Positions 1 through 9,198 of a DNA stretch of 64,000 nucleotides are shown here, one piece after another. The notes below the pieces were generated by a model. It did no database searches. It saw only the letters and a program-made list of their open reading frames with translations, and was not told where the DNA came from. Where the stretch lies: positions 186,001 through 250,000 of the forward strand of contig DLCN01000009.1 in assembly GCA_002480645.1 (NCBI GenBank). Direction: 5' to 3'. Numbering within the stretch: the first letter of the stretch is position 1; every line of letters starts with the position of its first letter. The position numbers and the translations under genes are program-made. Source of the DNA: Balneolaceae bacterium UBA7797 (GTDB lineage: Bacteria > Bacteroidota > Rhodothermia > Balneolales > Balneolaceae).

Positions 1-14
1 AAATGGAAGGTTTA

Positions 15-515
15 ATGGTGAAAGAAAAAGCAAAAGAGAGCAAAGGTCACAATCTAACAGGCGGAAAGTTCCTCAGTTTCTTTTTAGGTGATGAAGAATA
101 TGCCATTGATATTTTGAAAGTACAGGAGATCATTGGATTGATGCCGATCACTAAAGTGCCAAAAATGCCCGACTACATTGAGGGAGTTGTGAACCTGAGA
201 GGGAAGATCATACCGGTAATGAATTTAAGAAGCCGGTTCGGCCTGCCAACCATCGCTAATACCGAAGAAACTGTGATGATCGTAGTTCAGGATGGAGCAC
301 GGTTAACTGGCGTTCTGGTAGATAAAGTGTCTGAAGTGGTTGATGTAACCGACGCCCAGATAGAAGACGTGCCAGAATTCGGAATTCCGATCAACGACAA
401 GTACCTGGCAGGTATTGGTAAGATCAATGAAACCGTAAAAATGATTTTAGATGCACATCGGGTGGTCTTTGAAATGCCCGAGCACGAAAAGGATACAGAA
501 GAAATAGTAGCATAA
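15..515 (+). CDS. cheW: Chemotaxis coupling protein CheW
   Basis: Soluble adaptor that links chemoreceptors to the kinase CheA at the cell pole. The residues FFLGDEEYAIDILKVQEI and the later VVNLRGKIIPVMNLRSRFG are the hallmark strands of the CheW fold, and the length (about 166 residues) is normal for a single-domain CheW. I start at the ATG at 15 because GGAAGG lies just upstream; an in-frame ATG at 3 is also possible, and the gene could in principle begin outside the window. It is followed after 19 bases by a chemoreceptor gene, so the two are probably co-transcribed. The identification is secure; only the start is uncertain. Confidence 0.93.
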   Translation: MVKEKAKESKGHNLTGGKFLSFFLGDEEYAIDILKVQEIIGLMPITKVPKMPDYIEGVVNLRGKIIPVMNLRSRFGLPTIANTEETVMIVVQDGARLTGVLVDKVSEVVDVTDAQIEDVPEFGIPINDKYLAGIGKINETVKMILDAHRVVFEMPEHEKDTEEIVA

Positions 516-534
516 AGATACAAACAGGATAGAT

Positions 535-2613
535 ATGGCAATCACAAAATTAAAATCAAGTGTCAATAAGTTTCAGTCGGTGAGTAATGACTGGACGATC
601 GGAAAAAGGATCATGGTCCTTACCGCTGCTTCAACCATCATAACTTTGTTATTGGGTTCGGCCTCATTCTTTTCACTAAGAACATTAAAGAATGAATCGA
701 AACTATTGTCAGATGCCTATTTGAACGAATGGGGATCAGCCGCAGCGTACGAACAAACTCTTCGCACAGTCGGCTATGAGTATATGCAATTCAGTCATAC
801 CCACGACAGATCCTACATGGATAAAGCAGTAAGTCGTTTCGATAAATTAAATGGCGAGATCGAAGAATTAAAAGGATATATCGTAGAATTTGATCTGCCC
901 GTACTGGAAAGTCAGATTGGGACATTCTCGGCTATAAATGATCAGTATCAGGAAACGATGCTGGAGTTTCTTGAGAATAATATGATGATCAGTACTATTA
1001 AGAATGAAGCTCTGGTGACTTCCAGAAAGCTGAATGACCGTCTGGATGATTATTTGAGTGATATGAGTGCGGACCGGATCAGTGAAATCGCCGGTATACA
1101 GTTTCTGATCACAGATTTTCAAAAACCATTACAAACCGAAGATGATCAGGATCTGAGTCAGTACCAGTCCATAATTAGTCAGTTGCGTGGTGCAAATACC
1201 AATCTGGCTACCATTCTGGCGACTACTTCCAGTTCATCCAGCACCTATGAGATCGTAAAAGACTCAAAAGATCTGTTACAAACCTATGTAGACCAGTTTG
1301 AAAATCTGGCTGATTACCGGGCAAGTGAAATTGAATCAGAGGAATTACTGATCAGAAAATATGAGGAAATCCTTGCTACAGCGATGGAAGTTAGTCAGGC
1401 CGCTGAAGATGCAGCCAGAGAAACAGCGCTCGCATCACAAAATAAGGCGAGTACCTTTAATTCGATCATCCTGATCATTGATGTTGTATTCGTGGTTGCT
1501 GCATTTGTTGTCGGATTATATACCCGTAACAACATCAATAAAGTTTTGGCCGGATTGATCGAGCGTCTATCTATTGGTTCTGAGCAAGTGAAAGCGTCAT
1601 CAACCGAACTCACCGGCTCCAGCCAGAGTCTGGCAGAAAGTGCCAGTGAACAGGCTGCCAGTCTTCAGGAAACTACTTCCTCTTTGGAAGAAATGGGATC
1701 ACAGATAAAGCAGACCGATGAGAATTCTACCGAGGCAGAGCTTGCCATGAATGAGGCTAAACCACTGGTAGAACGAGGGGTGGAAGCAATGGTCAGAATG
1801 AACAAGGCCATGAAAGAGATCAAGGATTCTTCCGACGAGACGTCCAAGATCATTAAAACGATCGATGATATTGCGTTCCAGACCAACCTGCTTGCCTTGA
1901 ATGCCGCAGTAGAAGCAGCACGTGCCGGTGAGGCAGGAAAAGGATTTGCAGTAGTTGCTGAAGAAGTTAGAAACCTGGCTCAGCGAAGTGCTGAAGCCGC
2001 CAAGGATACTTCAGATCTGATCCAGAAATCACAAACTAGTTCTGTTCGCGGAACCAGCGTTGCAGAGGAGGTGAGCGACAACCTGAAACGTATCGAAGAC
2101 AGTATCAATTCGGTGAGTACGTTGGTGGTAGAGATCTCTGCAGCATCCAAAGAACAAGCTGATGGCATACAACAGATGAATTCGGTGATGCAGGAAATGG
2201 ATAATGTGGTTCAGAGTAATGCTTCTTCATCTGAGGAATCAGCCAGTGCAGCAGAAGAGTTGTCTTCTCAGGCAAACGAATTGAATGCCATTGTGAATGA
2301 TCTGGCAGCCCTGGCAGGAACCTTAAGTAAACGGGATCATCGTTCATCATTAAGTTCAGTTTCTGTAAGTGGTGAAAATGCCCCGGTTGATGCGAAAAAG
2401 TGGGCAGATTCCATAGCCAAAAAGTTCAACAAAGGATTTAAGAGATCTGCGGAAGTTGAAGAACAAACAGCACTGGCAGAAGTGGAAAACAGTATACCGG
2501 AACCCGCTAAAAATGGATTAAACGGTCATCATAAAGCGAATGGAAAATCAAACGGTATTGCAGGGTCTGACCTGATACCTTTTGATGATGACGACGATTT
2601 TGGTGACTTCTAG
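535..2613 (+). CDS. Methyl-accepting chemotaxis protein (transmembrane chemoreceptor)
   Basis: Membrane chemoreceptor of 692 residues. A first transmembrane helix lies at about residues 26-47, followed by a roughly 260-residue helical periplasmic sensor region, a second transmembrane helix at about 308-329, and a cytoplasmic coiled coil. The signalling hairpin at about 443-485 is canonical, with the DIAFQTNLLALNAAVEAARAG segment interrupted by none of the usual changes and followed by GFAVVAEEVRNLAQRS. No strong HAMP match is obvious to me between TM2 and the coiled coil. The C-terminal 60 residues are low-complexity and end in an acidic, aromatic tail (DDDDDFGDF). It directly follows cheW with an AGGAT-type ribosome site. 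The ligand cannot be inferred. Confidence 0.94.
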   Translation: MAITKLKSSVNKFQSVSNDWTIGKRIMVLTAASTIITLLLGSASFFSLRTLKNESKLLSDAYLNEWGSAAAYEQTLRTVGYEYMQFSHTHDRSYMDKAVSRFDKLNGEIEELKGYIVEFDLPVLESQIGTFSAINDQYQETMLEFLENNMMISTIKNEALVTSRKLNDRLDDYLSDMSADRISEIAGIQFLITDFQKPLQTEDDQDLSQYQSIISQLRGANTNLATILATTSSSSSTYEIVKDSKDLLQTYVDQFENLADYRASEIESEELLIRKYEEILATAMEVSQAAEDAARETALASQNKASTFNSIILIIDVVFVVAAFVVGLYTRNNINKVLAGLIERLSIGSEQVKASSTELTGSSQSLAESASEQAASLQETTSSLEEMGSQIKQTDENSTEAELAMNEAKPLVERGVEAMVRMNKAMKEIKDSSDETSKIIKTIDDIAFQTNLLALNAAVEAARAGEAGKGFAVVAEEVRNLAQRSAEAAKDTSDLIQKSQTSSVRGTSVAEEVSDNLKRIEDSINSVSTLVVEISAASKEQADGIQQMNSVMQEMDNVVQSNASSSEESASAAEELSSQANELNAIVNDLAALAGTLSKRDHRSSLSSVSVSGENAPVDAKKWADSIAKKFNKGFKRSAEVEEQTALAEVENSIPEPAKNGLNGHHKANGKSNGIAGSDLIPFDDDDDFGDF

Positions 2614-2629
2614 CATAGTTTTCGGGATG

Positions 2630-2660
2630 GATGGCAGTCTTTGAGCGAGATGCTGCCATC
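2630..2660 (+). other. Hairpin just after the chemoreceptor gene
   Basis: GATGGCAG (2630-2637) pairs with CTGCCATC (2653-2660), an 8-bp perfect stem with a 15-base loop, 17 bases after the receptor stop codon. No T tract follows, so it may be an RNA-stabilising 3' hairpin and not an intrinsic terminator. Confidence 0.4.
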
Positions 2661-2758
2661 ACCGAAAACATCACTGAGCTGATCAGTGTTCGATCAGCAA
2701 GGTTTTGACAGATTGAGATAAAAAGAAACTATGGTCAAGAGAGGCGCATGAGCCAAGG

Positions 2759-2799
2759 CCAGATAGTGAGGAAATTACACTCACTATCTGGTTCCTTTT
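2759..2799 (+). terminator. Probable intrinsic terminator
   Basis: CCAGATAGTGA (2759-2769) pairs perfectly with TCACTATCTGG (2781-2791), an 11-bp stem with an 11-base loop, followed by TTCCTTTTA. It plausibly ends the cheW-receptor transcript. The T tract is interrupted, so the call is moderate. Confidence 0.5.
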
Positions 2800-2958
2800 A
2801 ACAAGTAAACAAGAACCCCATGTATAAGACACATCACATATTATCATTATCCGGTTACAGGGATAGGTGTGCCTTAGCAAATAGAAACAAAGACCTGGTT
2901 CTCTTTATAGCAGACAAAGACACACGAGTTAATAATGTAAGAAACCGGAGAAGAGGTC

Positions 2959-4356
2959 GTGAAAGATTCATCTAAGAAGAAAAAAGAGCGGGCTGATGAG
3001 AAGCGAAACGAACGGATCTCGAAGGAAAATAGTGAACGATCCGGGTTAACGCTGATCAGTAAGAATCAGGAAGAATCAGCAAAGAAAATGATACTGGAGG
3101 GAAGAAAGAACTGGGAGGAACTGGCCCAGGGATATTCGCTAATGGAGGTATTAAGCGAATCAGTATCAGAGAAAAGGAGCTCAACCACGCAAATTAAAGG
3201 TATAAATACCAAGAGAGACAGTATCCATAAATTCTGGGAAAGATTAGAAGAGGCGCTAGATACCATGAACAGCGATAATGAATACACCACGCTTCCGTAC
3301 AATGAGTGGGAAGAGGCGGATGTGATTCAGCGTAAACTGATCAAAGCAGTTGAGTTGAGTCCGAGTAGCGTGATCATAATCAGCCGTGAAGGGTTGATCG
3401 AGTATGTAAACCCACATTTTCAGCAATTATCCGGTTATAGCATGGAGGAATTGCTGGGGAAAGAAATCGGGGTGCTGATCTCAGATCTGGTTTCCCATGA
3501 AGAATATGAACAGATCCTGCGATCTATTAAAAACGGATTGTCCTGGTCGGGTGAACCCATTAACCGAAAGAAAAACGGGGATTGGTTCATCTTTTCGTCC
3601 AAAATTGCACCGGTTCAGCAATTAGACGGCACCATTATCAATTTTGTGATGGTGGGTGAGGACATTACACCGTTCAGAGAAACAGAAATTCGACTGGAGC
3701 AGGCGATCGAAGAAAAATCGTTATTGCTTTCAGAACTTCATCATCGTGTAAAAAACAACCTGGCTATTGTATCCGGCATGATACAGTTACAGGCTATTAG
3801 CGAGGAAGATGAATACGTGCAGGACAAATTGCTGAGTAGTGTGAGCAGGGTGAAAACACTGGCTTCGATGCACGAACAACTTTTTGAATCGGGCAGTTTT
3901 TCCCGACTTGAATTCAGCCGGAACATCCGTGGCATTGTCACAAATATTGCCAGGGATTATGAAGAACCCGGCCAGCACATTGAGGTAGATTTTGACCTGA
4001 TCCCTTTGGTATTGAACATCAATCAGGCTCATCCCTGTTCACTTATAATGAACGAAGTGATCATCAATATTTACAAACACTCGTTTAAGGATATTGAAGA
4101 AGGAATCCTGAGTATTAAAATGAGTCTTAAAGATTCAAAGATCACCATAATTGTTGGTGATAATGGGAAGGGATTCCCTGAGGGATTTCATGAAGGTGAA
4201 GAGAATAAGCCAAATCTGAGTTATCAGTTTCTGAAAACTCTGGTACGGCAACTAAATGGAACATTTTATTTTGATACAACTCCGGAAGGCTCCCTTTTCT
4301 TCCTGAGTTTTGACAGACAGAACATAAAAGGAACAGCTAATGCAAAGCTGTTCTGA
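2959..4356 (+). CDS. PAS domain HWE/HisKA_2-type sensor histidine kinase
   Basis: Cytoplasmic sensor kinase of 465 residues. The first 100 residues are highly charged and of unknown role. A PAS domain covers about 128-240 (ISREGLIEYVNPHFQQLSGY and the closing VMVGEDIT). The dimerisation/phosphoacceptor helix follows, with LSELHHRVKNNLAIVSGM at about 258-275, which is the signature of the HisKA_2/HWE class (His261 or His262 is the acceptor). A shortened ATPase domain has the N-box MNEVIINIYKHSF and G1 box VGDNGKGFPEG. The start is GTG with a GGAG/AGAGG ribosome site. No response regulator is adjacent; flanking terminators suggest a stand-alone transcript. A signal and output cannot be assigned. 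Confidence 0.9.
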   Translation: MKDSSKKKKERADEKRNERISKENSERSGLTLISKNQEESAKKMILEGRKNWEELAQGYSLMEVLSESVSEKRSSTTQIKGINTKRDSIHKFWERLEEALDTMNSDNEYTTLPYNEWEEADVIQRKLIKAVELSPSSVIIISREGLIEYVNPHFQQLSGYSMEELLGKEIGVLISDLVSHEEYEQILRSIKNGLSWSGEPINRKKNGDWFIFSSKIAPVQQLDGTIINFVMVGEDITPFRETEIRLEQAIEEKSLLLSELHHRVKNNLAIVSGMIQLQAISEEDEYVQDKLLSSVSRVKTLASMHEQLFESGSFSRLEFSRNIRGIVTNIARDYEEPGQHIEVDFDLIPLVLNINQAHPCSLIMNEVIINIYKHSFKDIEEGILSIKMSLKDSKITIIVGDNGKGFPEGFHEGEENKPNLSYQFLKTLVRQLNGTFYFDTTPEGSLFFLSFDRQNIKGTANAKLF

Positions 4357-4401
4357 GTAGTGATAAGCTTTCATCTTGTTGATGATAGTTGCAAAATGGT
4401 T

Positions 4402-4437
4402 AGAGGCTTAGTCAGGCATGGCTAAGTCTCTTTTTTT
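4402..4437 (+). terminator. Intrinsic terminator of the PAS kinase gene
   Basis: AGAGGCTTAG (4402-4411) pairs with CTAAGTCTCT (4422-4431) through one G-U pair, with a 10-base loop, and a run of seven or more T follows. It lies 45 bases after the kinase stop codon. Confidence 0.8.
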
Positions 4438-4587
4438 GTCCGCAGAACAAGCTACAGAACTTATATCTAAGGTTTGTATGTACAAAGCTACTCTATCCAC
4501 TCTTTCAGGCAACATAGGCGTGAACACCATGACCGTTGAGAGAGGTTGAAGGTCGGGCGGGAGAGAGGATGATTAAGTAAGATGGGC

Positions 4588-4609
4588 GTGAGACTCAGAT
4601 GAGTCTCAC
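4588..4609 (-). terminator. Hairpin after the first Aer-like gene
   Basis: GTGAGACTC (4588-4596) and GAGTCTCAC (4601-4609) form a perfect 9-bp stem with a 4-base loop, 16 bases beyond the stop codon of the minus-strand gene at 4626. The downstream strand is only moderately T-rich, so terminator function is likely but not certain. Confidence 0.5.
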
Positions 4610-4625
4610 AATTCGTATAGATAGA

Positions 4626-6026
4626 TCAGGCGTGGATCAGATGTTCATTCAGCTGGGTCAATCGCTCCGAGATATTCGTGTAAAGAATGGCGATATCCTT
4701 ATTGTTATACACCACATCTGACAATTGTTTGAGGTGAACCTCGGTAGATTCCACTTCACGGATCAGTTCGTCGAACGTGGTGCCAAATGACTCGAAATTA
4801 GATTTCATACGCGAGATCTCCACCTTTCCGGTGGTATGTATAAATCGCAGAACCATCAGAAATTTCTCAATATTCTGCACCCCATACACAATTTCTGAGA
4901 GGCATTCGGGTAAAGCGCCGATCTCTTCCAGGATCTGCTTTATTCTTGGTTTCAAGGCATCGATAAGCTGAACGATCGCGTGCTCTTCGCGATACATAAA
5001 AGCTTCAGAGCTGATGCCGTCATCAATTTCCTTATAGAACATAAGGATCATTTCAACCTGTAGCTTAGCCACTATGATGTCGAAATTAAGCTTAGAGGCC
5101 AGCGTATTCAATTCTTTGATATTTTCACGCATGATCTGGAGCTGTAATTCCCCTTTCTGACTTTGCTCGCCCATTTTTTCGGCCACTACTGAGAGTGATA
5201 TATCGCTCTTGTCGAGTTTGGTGGAGCCGATCTGGGCATTCAGGGAAAGAAGAAGGATCGACTGGGCCAGATTCAAAATATATTCGGCGTGCTTATCCAG
5301 TGCCTGTTCTATGGTTGAAAGGTTATGCAGCGAATGGCAAACCTTTGTAAGATTATTGGCAATTGGTAGCAGCGAATTCGGAGTGATGGAAGTATCATAC
5401 ACATCCAGCGTGCGATGTTCTGATTTAAGCACATCCTCCCGGTGACACATTTCTGCCTGAAGCGCATATACCATAAAAGCTTCGTAGGATTCAAATCCCA
5501 ACTTATTTAACGCATCAAGAGCGAACACCTCAGCCGCCTCCATGGCTGACTGCTTATCCATCTGTTGCTCCATCTTCTTTTCGTATTGCAGAGTTTCTGC
5601 GTACAATTTTTTTGCGGTTTCAAAGACTTCGCTACCGGGTTTTAACCGGATGGATTGGTAAGAATTTGCCCAGGGGAGTGCCAGGGTCATAACCCAATAA
5701 TAACTGCCGTCTTTAGCCAGATTCTTTACATAAGCGGCTACCGGCCGGTTATTTTTTAAAAAGGTCCAGAAAATATTAAAAATGGAGCGGGGCATATCCG
5801 GATGTCGGATCACTTTGTGTAATTGCCCGGCCAGGTCAGATTCAGAATACTTACTGATCCGGCGAAAGATCTCATTACCATATTCGATGAATGATTTTTG
5901 ATCAGTGATGGAAAAGAAAAGTTCATGATATAGAAAAGCACTTTCCTGATCGGTTGGTTCAGGTTGCTTAAGATCTTTGATCTTCTTCTTATTCCTGTGA
6001 AGTTTTGTTTCTACCATCTGTCCCAT
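4626..6026 (-). CDS. Aer-type PAS protein with degenerate receptor-like tip (copy 1)
   Basis: Soluble 466-residue protein, first of three tandem paralogues. Residues about 30-130 form an Aer-type PAS domain: YGNEIFRRISKY, IRHPDMPRSIFNIFW, YVKNLAKDGSYYWV and YQSIRLKPGS match the Aer family, whose members usually bind FAD and sense redox state. The rest is helical. At about 248-290 the segment LLLSLNAQIGSTKLDKSDIS followed by SVVAEKMGEQS resembles a chemoreceptor hairpin, but positions equivalent to the trimer contacts (Phe, Glu, Arg in Tsr) are changed. There is no transmembrane helix or HAMP. It probably senses redox or energy state and docks on an unknown partner. A terminator precedes it, so it may have its own promoter, which I could not find. 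Confidence 0.78.
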   Translation of the reverse strand: MGQMVETKLHRNKKKIKDLKQPEPTDQESAFLYHELFFSITDQKSFIEYGNEIFRRISKYSESDLAGQLHKVIRHPDMPRSIFNIFWTFLKNNRPVAAYVKNLAKDGSYYWVMTLALPWANSYQSIRLKPGSEVFETAKKLYAETLQYEKKMEQQMDKQSAMEAAEVFALDALNKLGFESYEAFMVYALQAEMCHREDVLKSEHRTLDVYDTSITPNSLLPIANNLTKVCHSLHNLSTIEQALDKHAEYILNLAQSILLLSLNAQIGSTKLDKSDISLSVVAEKMGEQSQKGELQLQIMRENIKELNTLASKLNFDIIVAKLQVEMILMFYKEIDDGISSEAFMYREEHAIVQLIDALKPRIKQILEEIGALPECLSEIVYGVQNIEKFLMVLRFIHTTGKVEISRMKSNFESFGTTFDELIREVESTEVHLKQLSDVVYNNKDIAILYTNISERLTQLNEHLIHA

Positions 6027-6035
6027 TTAACTCAT

Positions 6036-6082
6036 AAAAATTCAAAAACCGGTTCTGAAAGATGTTCTCATCCATCAGAACC
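6036..6082 (-). terminator. Terminator between Aer-like copies 2 and 1
   Basis: GGTTCTGA (6051-6058) pairs with TCAGAACC (6075-6082). Read on the minus strand, the stem is followed by a T-rich tract (TTTTTGAATTTTT). It lies 32 bases after the stop codon of copy 2. Confidence 0.65.
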
Positions 6083-6113
6083 CAAACACCCGAAAAGCAG
6101 TGGATCTGAGGAC

Positions 6114-7556
6114 TTAACCCCGAACTAACTCTTCAAATAGCTGAGCCAGTTGCTCACTGATATTGGCATATACATTGGCAATGTCTTTGTTGCTCATCAC
6201 CACATCCGATAACTTTTTTAAATGTACTTCAGCCGTTTCAATTTCCTGGATAAGATCATTGAAAGTGGTAGAAAACGAACTTGAATTATCGTTCATTCTG
6301 GCGATCTCTACCTTACCGGTAATATGGATAAAACGAAGAACCATCAGGAATTTTTCGATATCCTGTACGCCGGTGATAACATCGAGCAGATAACCGGGAA
6401 GTTCACCAATACCTTTAATGATCTTTTTTAATCTTGGCTGAAAGGATAACACCAACTGATCGATGGTTTGCTCGGCACTGTACTCGAATCCATGATAGTC
6501 CGCTTCTCCGTTCTCGATCTCTTTATAGAACATGAGGGCCATTTCTATACGAAGTTTGGTATAGATGATCCTGAAATTCAGTTTTGATCCCAGTTCGTGC
6601 AGCTCGTTGATGCTGTCCTTCATGGTGAGTAATTGTTGCTCACCCATCATAGATTGTTCACCCATTTTTTCGGCCACAACCGACAGCGAAATGTCTTTTT
6701 TATCCAGTTTAGTTGAACCGATCTGAGCATTCAGCGATAACAAGAGAATGGAATGCGCCAGATTCAGGATATAATCAGAGTGTTCGTTTAAAGCATCCTG
6801 AATACGATTCAGATCAGCCAGAGATTGGAAAAGTGTAGTTAAATGCTTCAGTATCCGGATAAGCGATGTAGGGGCATTTTTTGCGTTACAAGCCTCCACG
6901 GTATATGAGCAACCTTTCAAGTTTGACTGCCGGTTCGCCATTTCTACTTGCAGGGCATGCAACATGAACGCATCGTAATTCTCGAATCCTTCTTCTTTCA
7001 GAAGTCCCAGCATATATTTTTCGCTGGCTTCCATGGCTTGCTGCTTATCCATCTGTTGCTCCATGTTCTTCTCATAGCGCAACGTCTTATCATAGATCTG
7101 CTGTACTTTGGCAAATAACGGACTTCCCGGTTTCAACCTAATAGACTGATAGCCGGTTGCAGTGGGAATGGCCAGTGCGATCACCCAATAGTAGCTGCCA
7201 TCTTTAGCCAGGTTTTTCACATAGGCTACCACCGGTTTGTCATTTTTCAGATAATCCCAGAAAAGTTTGAACACAGATCGGGGCATATCCGGATGGCGAA
7301 TAATTTTGTGCAGTTGTCCGGAGATCTCAGAAATATCGTACTTACTTAATCGGATAAAAACATCGTTACCAAATGCTATGCGGGATTTTTTATCCGTGAT
7401 CGAAAAGAAAAACTCCTCATACTTAAAATCACTTGCTTTATCGATGGGGGTAGGGCGCTCAAAATCTTTAAACTTTTTGGCTGTTTTTTTCCCATTTAAC
7501 AAACTGGACGTTTCTTCACGCTGTCCTTCTTCGATAATAAGATCTTCTGTTACCAT
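6114..7556 (-). CDS. Aer-type PAS protein with degenerate receptor-like tip (copy 2)
   Basis: 480 residues, paralogous to its two neighbours over the full length. The PAS domain (about 45-145) keeps FGNDVFIRLSKYDI, IRHPDMPRSVFKLFWDYLK and the KDGSYYWV strand, followed by GYQSIRLKPGS. The helical region keeps the near-invariant LLLSLNAQIGSTKLDKKDIS and VVAEKMGEQS. A second conserved helical block (IEKFLMVLRFIHITGKVEIA) sits about 85 residues from the C-terminus. It is cytoplasmic, with no membrane segment. A CCGATAA-type promoter sits just upstream, suggesting sigma-28 control with the chemotaxis regulon. The role in aerotaxis or energy taxis is inferred from the PAS type only. Confidence 0.78.
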   Translation of the reverse strand: MVTEDLIIEEGQREETSSLLNGKKTAKKFKDFERPTPIDKASDFKYEEFFFSITDKKSRIAFGNDVFIRLSKYDISEISGQLHKIIRHPDMPRSVFKLFWDYLKNDKPVVAYVKNLAKDGSYYWVIALAIPTATGYQSIRLKPGSPLFAKVQQIYDKTLRYEKNMEQQMDKQQAMEASEKYMLGLLKEEGFENYDAFMLHALQVEMANRQSNLKGCSYTVEACNAKNAPTSLIRILKHLTTLFQSLADLNRIQDALNEHSDYILNLAHSILLLSLNAQIGSTKLDKKDISLSVVAEKMGEQSMMGEQQLLTMKDSINELHELGSKLNFRIIYTKLRIEMALMFYKEIENGEADYHGFEYSAEQTIDQLVLSFQPRLKKIIKGIGELPGYLLDVITGVQDIEKFLMVLRFIHITGKVEIARMNDNSSSFSTTFNDLIQEIETAEVHLKKLSDVVMSNKDIANVYANISEQLAQLFEELVRG

Positions 7557-7589
7557 ATAAGTACAATTCTAATTCCGGTTATAATGTGC

Positions 7590-7616
7590 TTATCGGAGTA
7601 AAAAGCAGAATCATAA
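7590..7616 (-). promoter_or_regulatory. Candidate sigma-28 promoter for Aer-like copy 2
   Basis: On the minus strand TTATGAT (7616-7610), 12 bases, then TCCGATAA (7597-7590). The element has the same spacing and the same upstream heptamer as the site before motA, and its -10 differs by one base from the sigma-28 GCCGATAA consensus. The start codon is 34 bases downstream. Confidence 0.5.
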
Positions 7617-7682
7617 GCAGGTAATCGTATAAAAAAGTAAATACGTACTATGTTGGCAGAAAAAAGCGGCTTGGGTATTCGA

Positions 7683-9101
7683 TCACTTAAAAAGCACGGA
7701 GTTCAGATACGTTAATTTATCAGATAGATCAGAATACACATTCACGATATCCTTATTTTCAGAACTTACTTTTGATAACTCCTTTACATGCATTTCTGCA
7801 TTTTCAACTTCTTCGATCAATTCCGCAAAAGTAGTAGAGAACGAATTCGAATTATCTGACATCCTTGCGATCTCAACCTTACCGGTGATATGGATGAAGC
7901 GAAGAACCATCAGAAATTTCTCAAGCTCTTCGATCCCGGTTACAATTTTCTTGATCACTTCAGGTAAGCGGGCAATATCATTAATAATATTCTGCAGTCG
8001 AGGTTTGTATGCATCTAATACCTGCTCGATCATTTCGGAATAGGAGTACATAAAATCGTTCGATTGTTCTGGAAATTGCTCTGATTCCTGATAACACACC
8101 AGGGTTTGTTCTGTTTGTATGGTGGTAAGTAGAATATGCATGTTCAGGTTGGTTCCAATCTTATGCAATTCATTGATGCTTTCTTTCATTTCCAGTAGTT
8201 GTTTCTCACCCACCAGCGATTGCTCGCCCATTTTTTCGGCCACTACCGAAAGAGAAATATCGCTCTTGTCGAGTTTAGTGGAGCCGATCTGAGCATTCAG
8301 TGATAACAGGAGAATGGAATGGGCGAGATCCAGGATATAATCGGAGTGCTCGTATAATGCTTTTTGAATACGATTAAGTACTCTTTGCTGAATGCATAGC
8401 GATTTCAAATGACGGGCGATATCGATCAACTCCGGAGGGGCAGCTTTACATACGTATCGTTTTAGGTTAACGCCCTTTGAGTTGAGTTTATCTATTCTGT
8501 TATAGATCTCTGACTTAAGCGCTTCAAGTAGAAATTCATCATAATCTTTAAAACCGGCCTCGTTTAACAGCTCCAGCATATAATCCTCCGATCGGGCCAG
8601 TGCAGCTGCTTTACCGGAGACCTTTTCTTCCTTCTTTTCGAACTCGAGGGTTTTATTATAAATGACTTTTACTTTCTCGAAGAGTTCGCTTCCCGGCTTT
8701 AAACGTATGGATTGATAGGTGCTTCCATGAGAGATAACTACGGCAAGTACCCAGTAATACGTGCCATCCTTTGCAAGATTCTTTACATAGGCCACCGCCA
8801 TTTTATCACTTTTAAGATAATCCCAGAATATTTTGAAAGCCGCACGCGGCATATCGGGGTGACGGATAATAGAATGAAGCTGACCCGAAAGTTCGTGATT
8901 TTCATATTTACTGATGCGTGTAAATATTTCGTTGCCAAATTCAATGTGCGATTTTTTATCGGTGATGGAAATGAAGAGTTCTTCCAACCTGAAATCACTT
9001 TCCTGCTCTCTGGGAACCGGCTTAACAAAGTCTTTTAGTTTTTTGCCCGGGCGACGTGTTTTAGAGGGTACTTCAGCCAGACCTACGTATTCTTTTTCCA
9101 T
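7683..9101 (-). CDS. Aer-type PAS protein with degenerate receptor-like tip (copy 3)
   Basis: 472 residues, third tandem paralogue and first in the direction of transcription. PAS motifs at about 40-140 are FGNEIFTRISKY, IRHPDMPRAAFKIFWDYLK, KDGTYYWVLAVV and YQSIRLKPGS. The helical part repeats LLLSLNAQIGSTKLDKSDIS plus VVAEKMGEQS and the later FLMVLRFIHITGKVEIARM. Its middle section differs more from copies 1 and 2 than the PAS or tip do, which suggests different signals feeding one output. There is no transmembrane segment. An upstream CACGATAA element may be a sigma-28 promoter. Three copies in a row indicate local gene duplication. Confidence 0.78.
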   Translation of the reverse strand: MEKEYVGLAEVPSKTRRPGKKLKDFVKPVPREQESDFRLEELFISITDKKSHIEFGNEIFTRISKYENHELSGQLHSIIRHPDMPRAAFKIFWDYLKSDKMAVAYVKNLAKDGTYYWVLAVVISHGSTYQSIRLKPGSELFEKVKVIYNKTLEFEKKEEKVSGKAAALARSEDYMLELLNEAGFKDYDEFLLEALKSEIYNRIDKLNSKGVNLKRYVCKAAPPELIDIARHLKSLCIQQRVLNRIQKALYEHSDYILDLAHSILLLSLNAQIGSTKLDKSDISLSVVAEKMGEQSLVGEKQLLEMKESINELHKIGTNLNMHILLTTIQTEQTLVCYQESEQFPEQSNDFMYSYSEMIEQVLDAYKPRLQNIINDIARLPEVIKKIVTGIEELEKFLMVLRFIHITGKVEIARMSDNSNSFSTTFAELIEEVENAEMHVKELSKVSSENKDIVNVYSDLSDKLTYLNSVLFK

Positions 9102-9198
9102 ACCAGTTAGTTATGGTTAATTGTTCACTCCTTAGATTGTTCAGACAGTTTTCTCTAATACTTTTTTATTTTCCCAGATATGGTACTGTCTGCTTGAG

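Larger units (their letters stand above)
2614..2958. other. Intergenic region with two hairpins
   Basis: These 345 bases between the chemoreceptor and the kinase gene hold no convincing gene. The reading frames present lack ribosome sites and family features. Two inverted repeats (described separately at 2630-2660 and 2759-2799) are the only structure I see. The kinase promoter should lie between about 2800 and 2940, but no clear sigma-54 or CCGATAA-type element is visible. Confidence 0.6.

Noticed and set aside
2632..2646. TGGCAG resembling a sigma-54 -24 element after the chemoreceptor
   Set aside because: No TTGC at the required distance; the bases form the arm of a hairpin.
2683..2880. 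65-codon minus-strand frame in the gap after the chemoreceptor
   Set aside because: No ribosome site, no recognisable features, and it spans a terminator-like inverted repeat.
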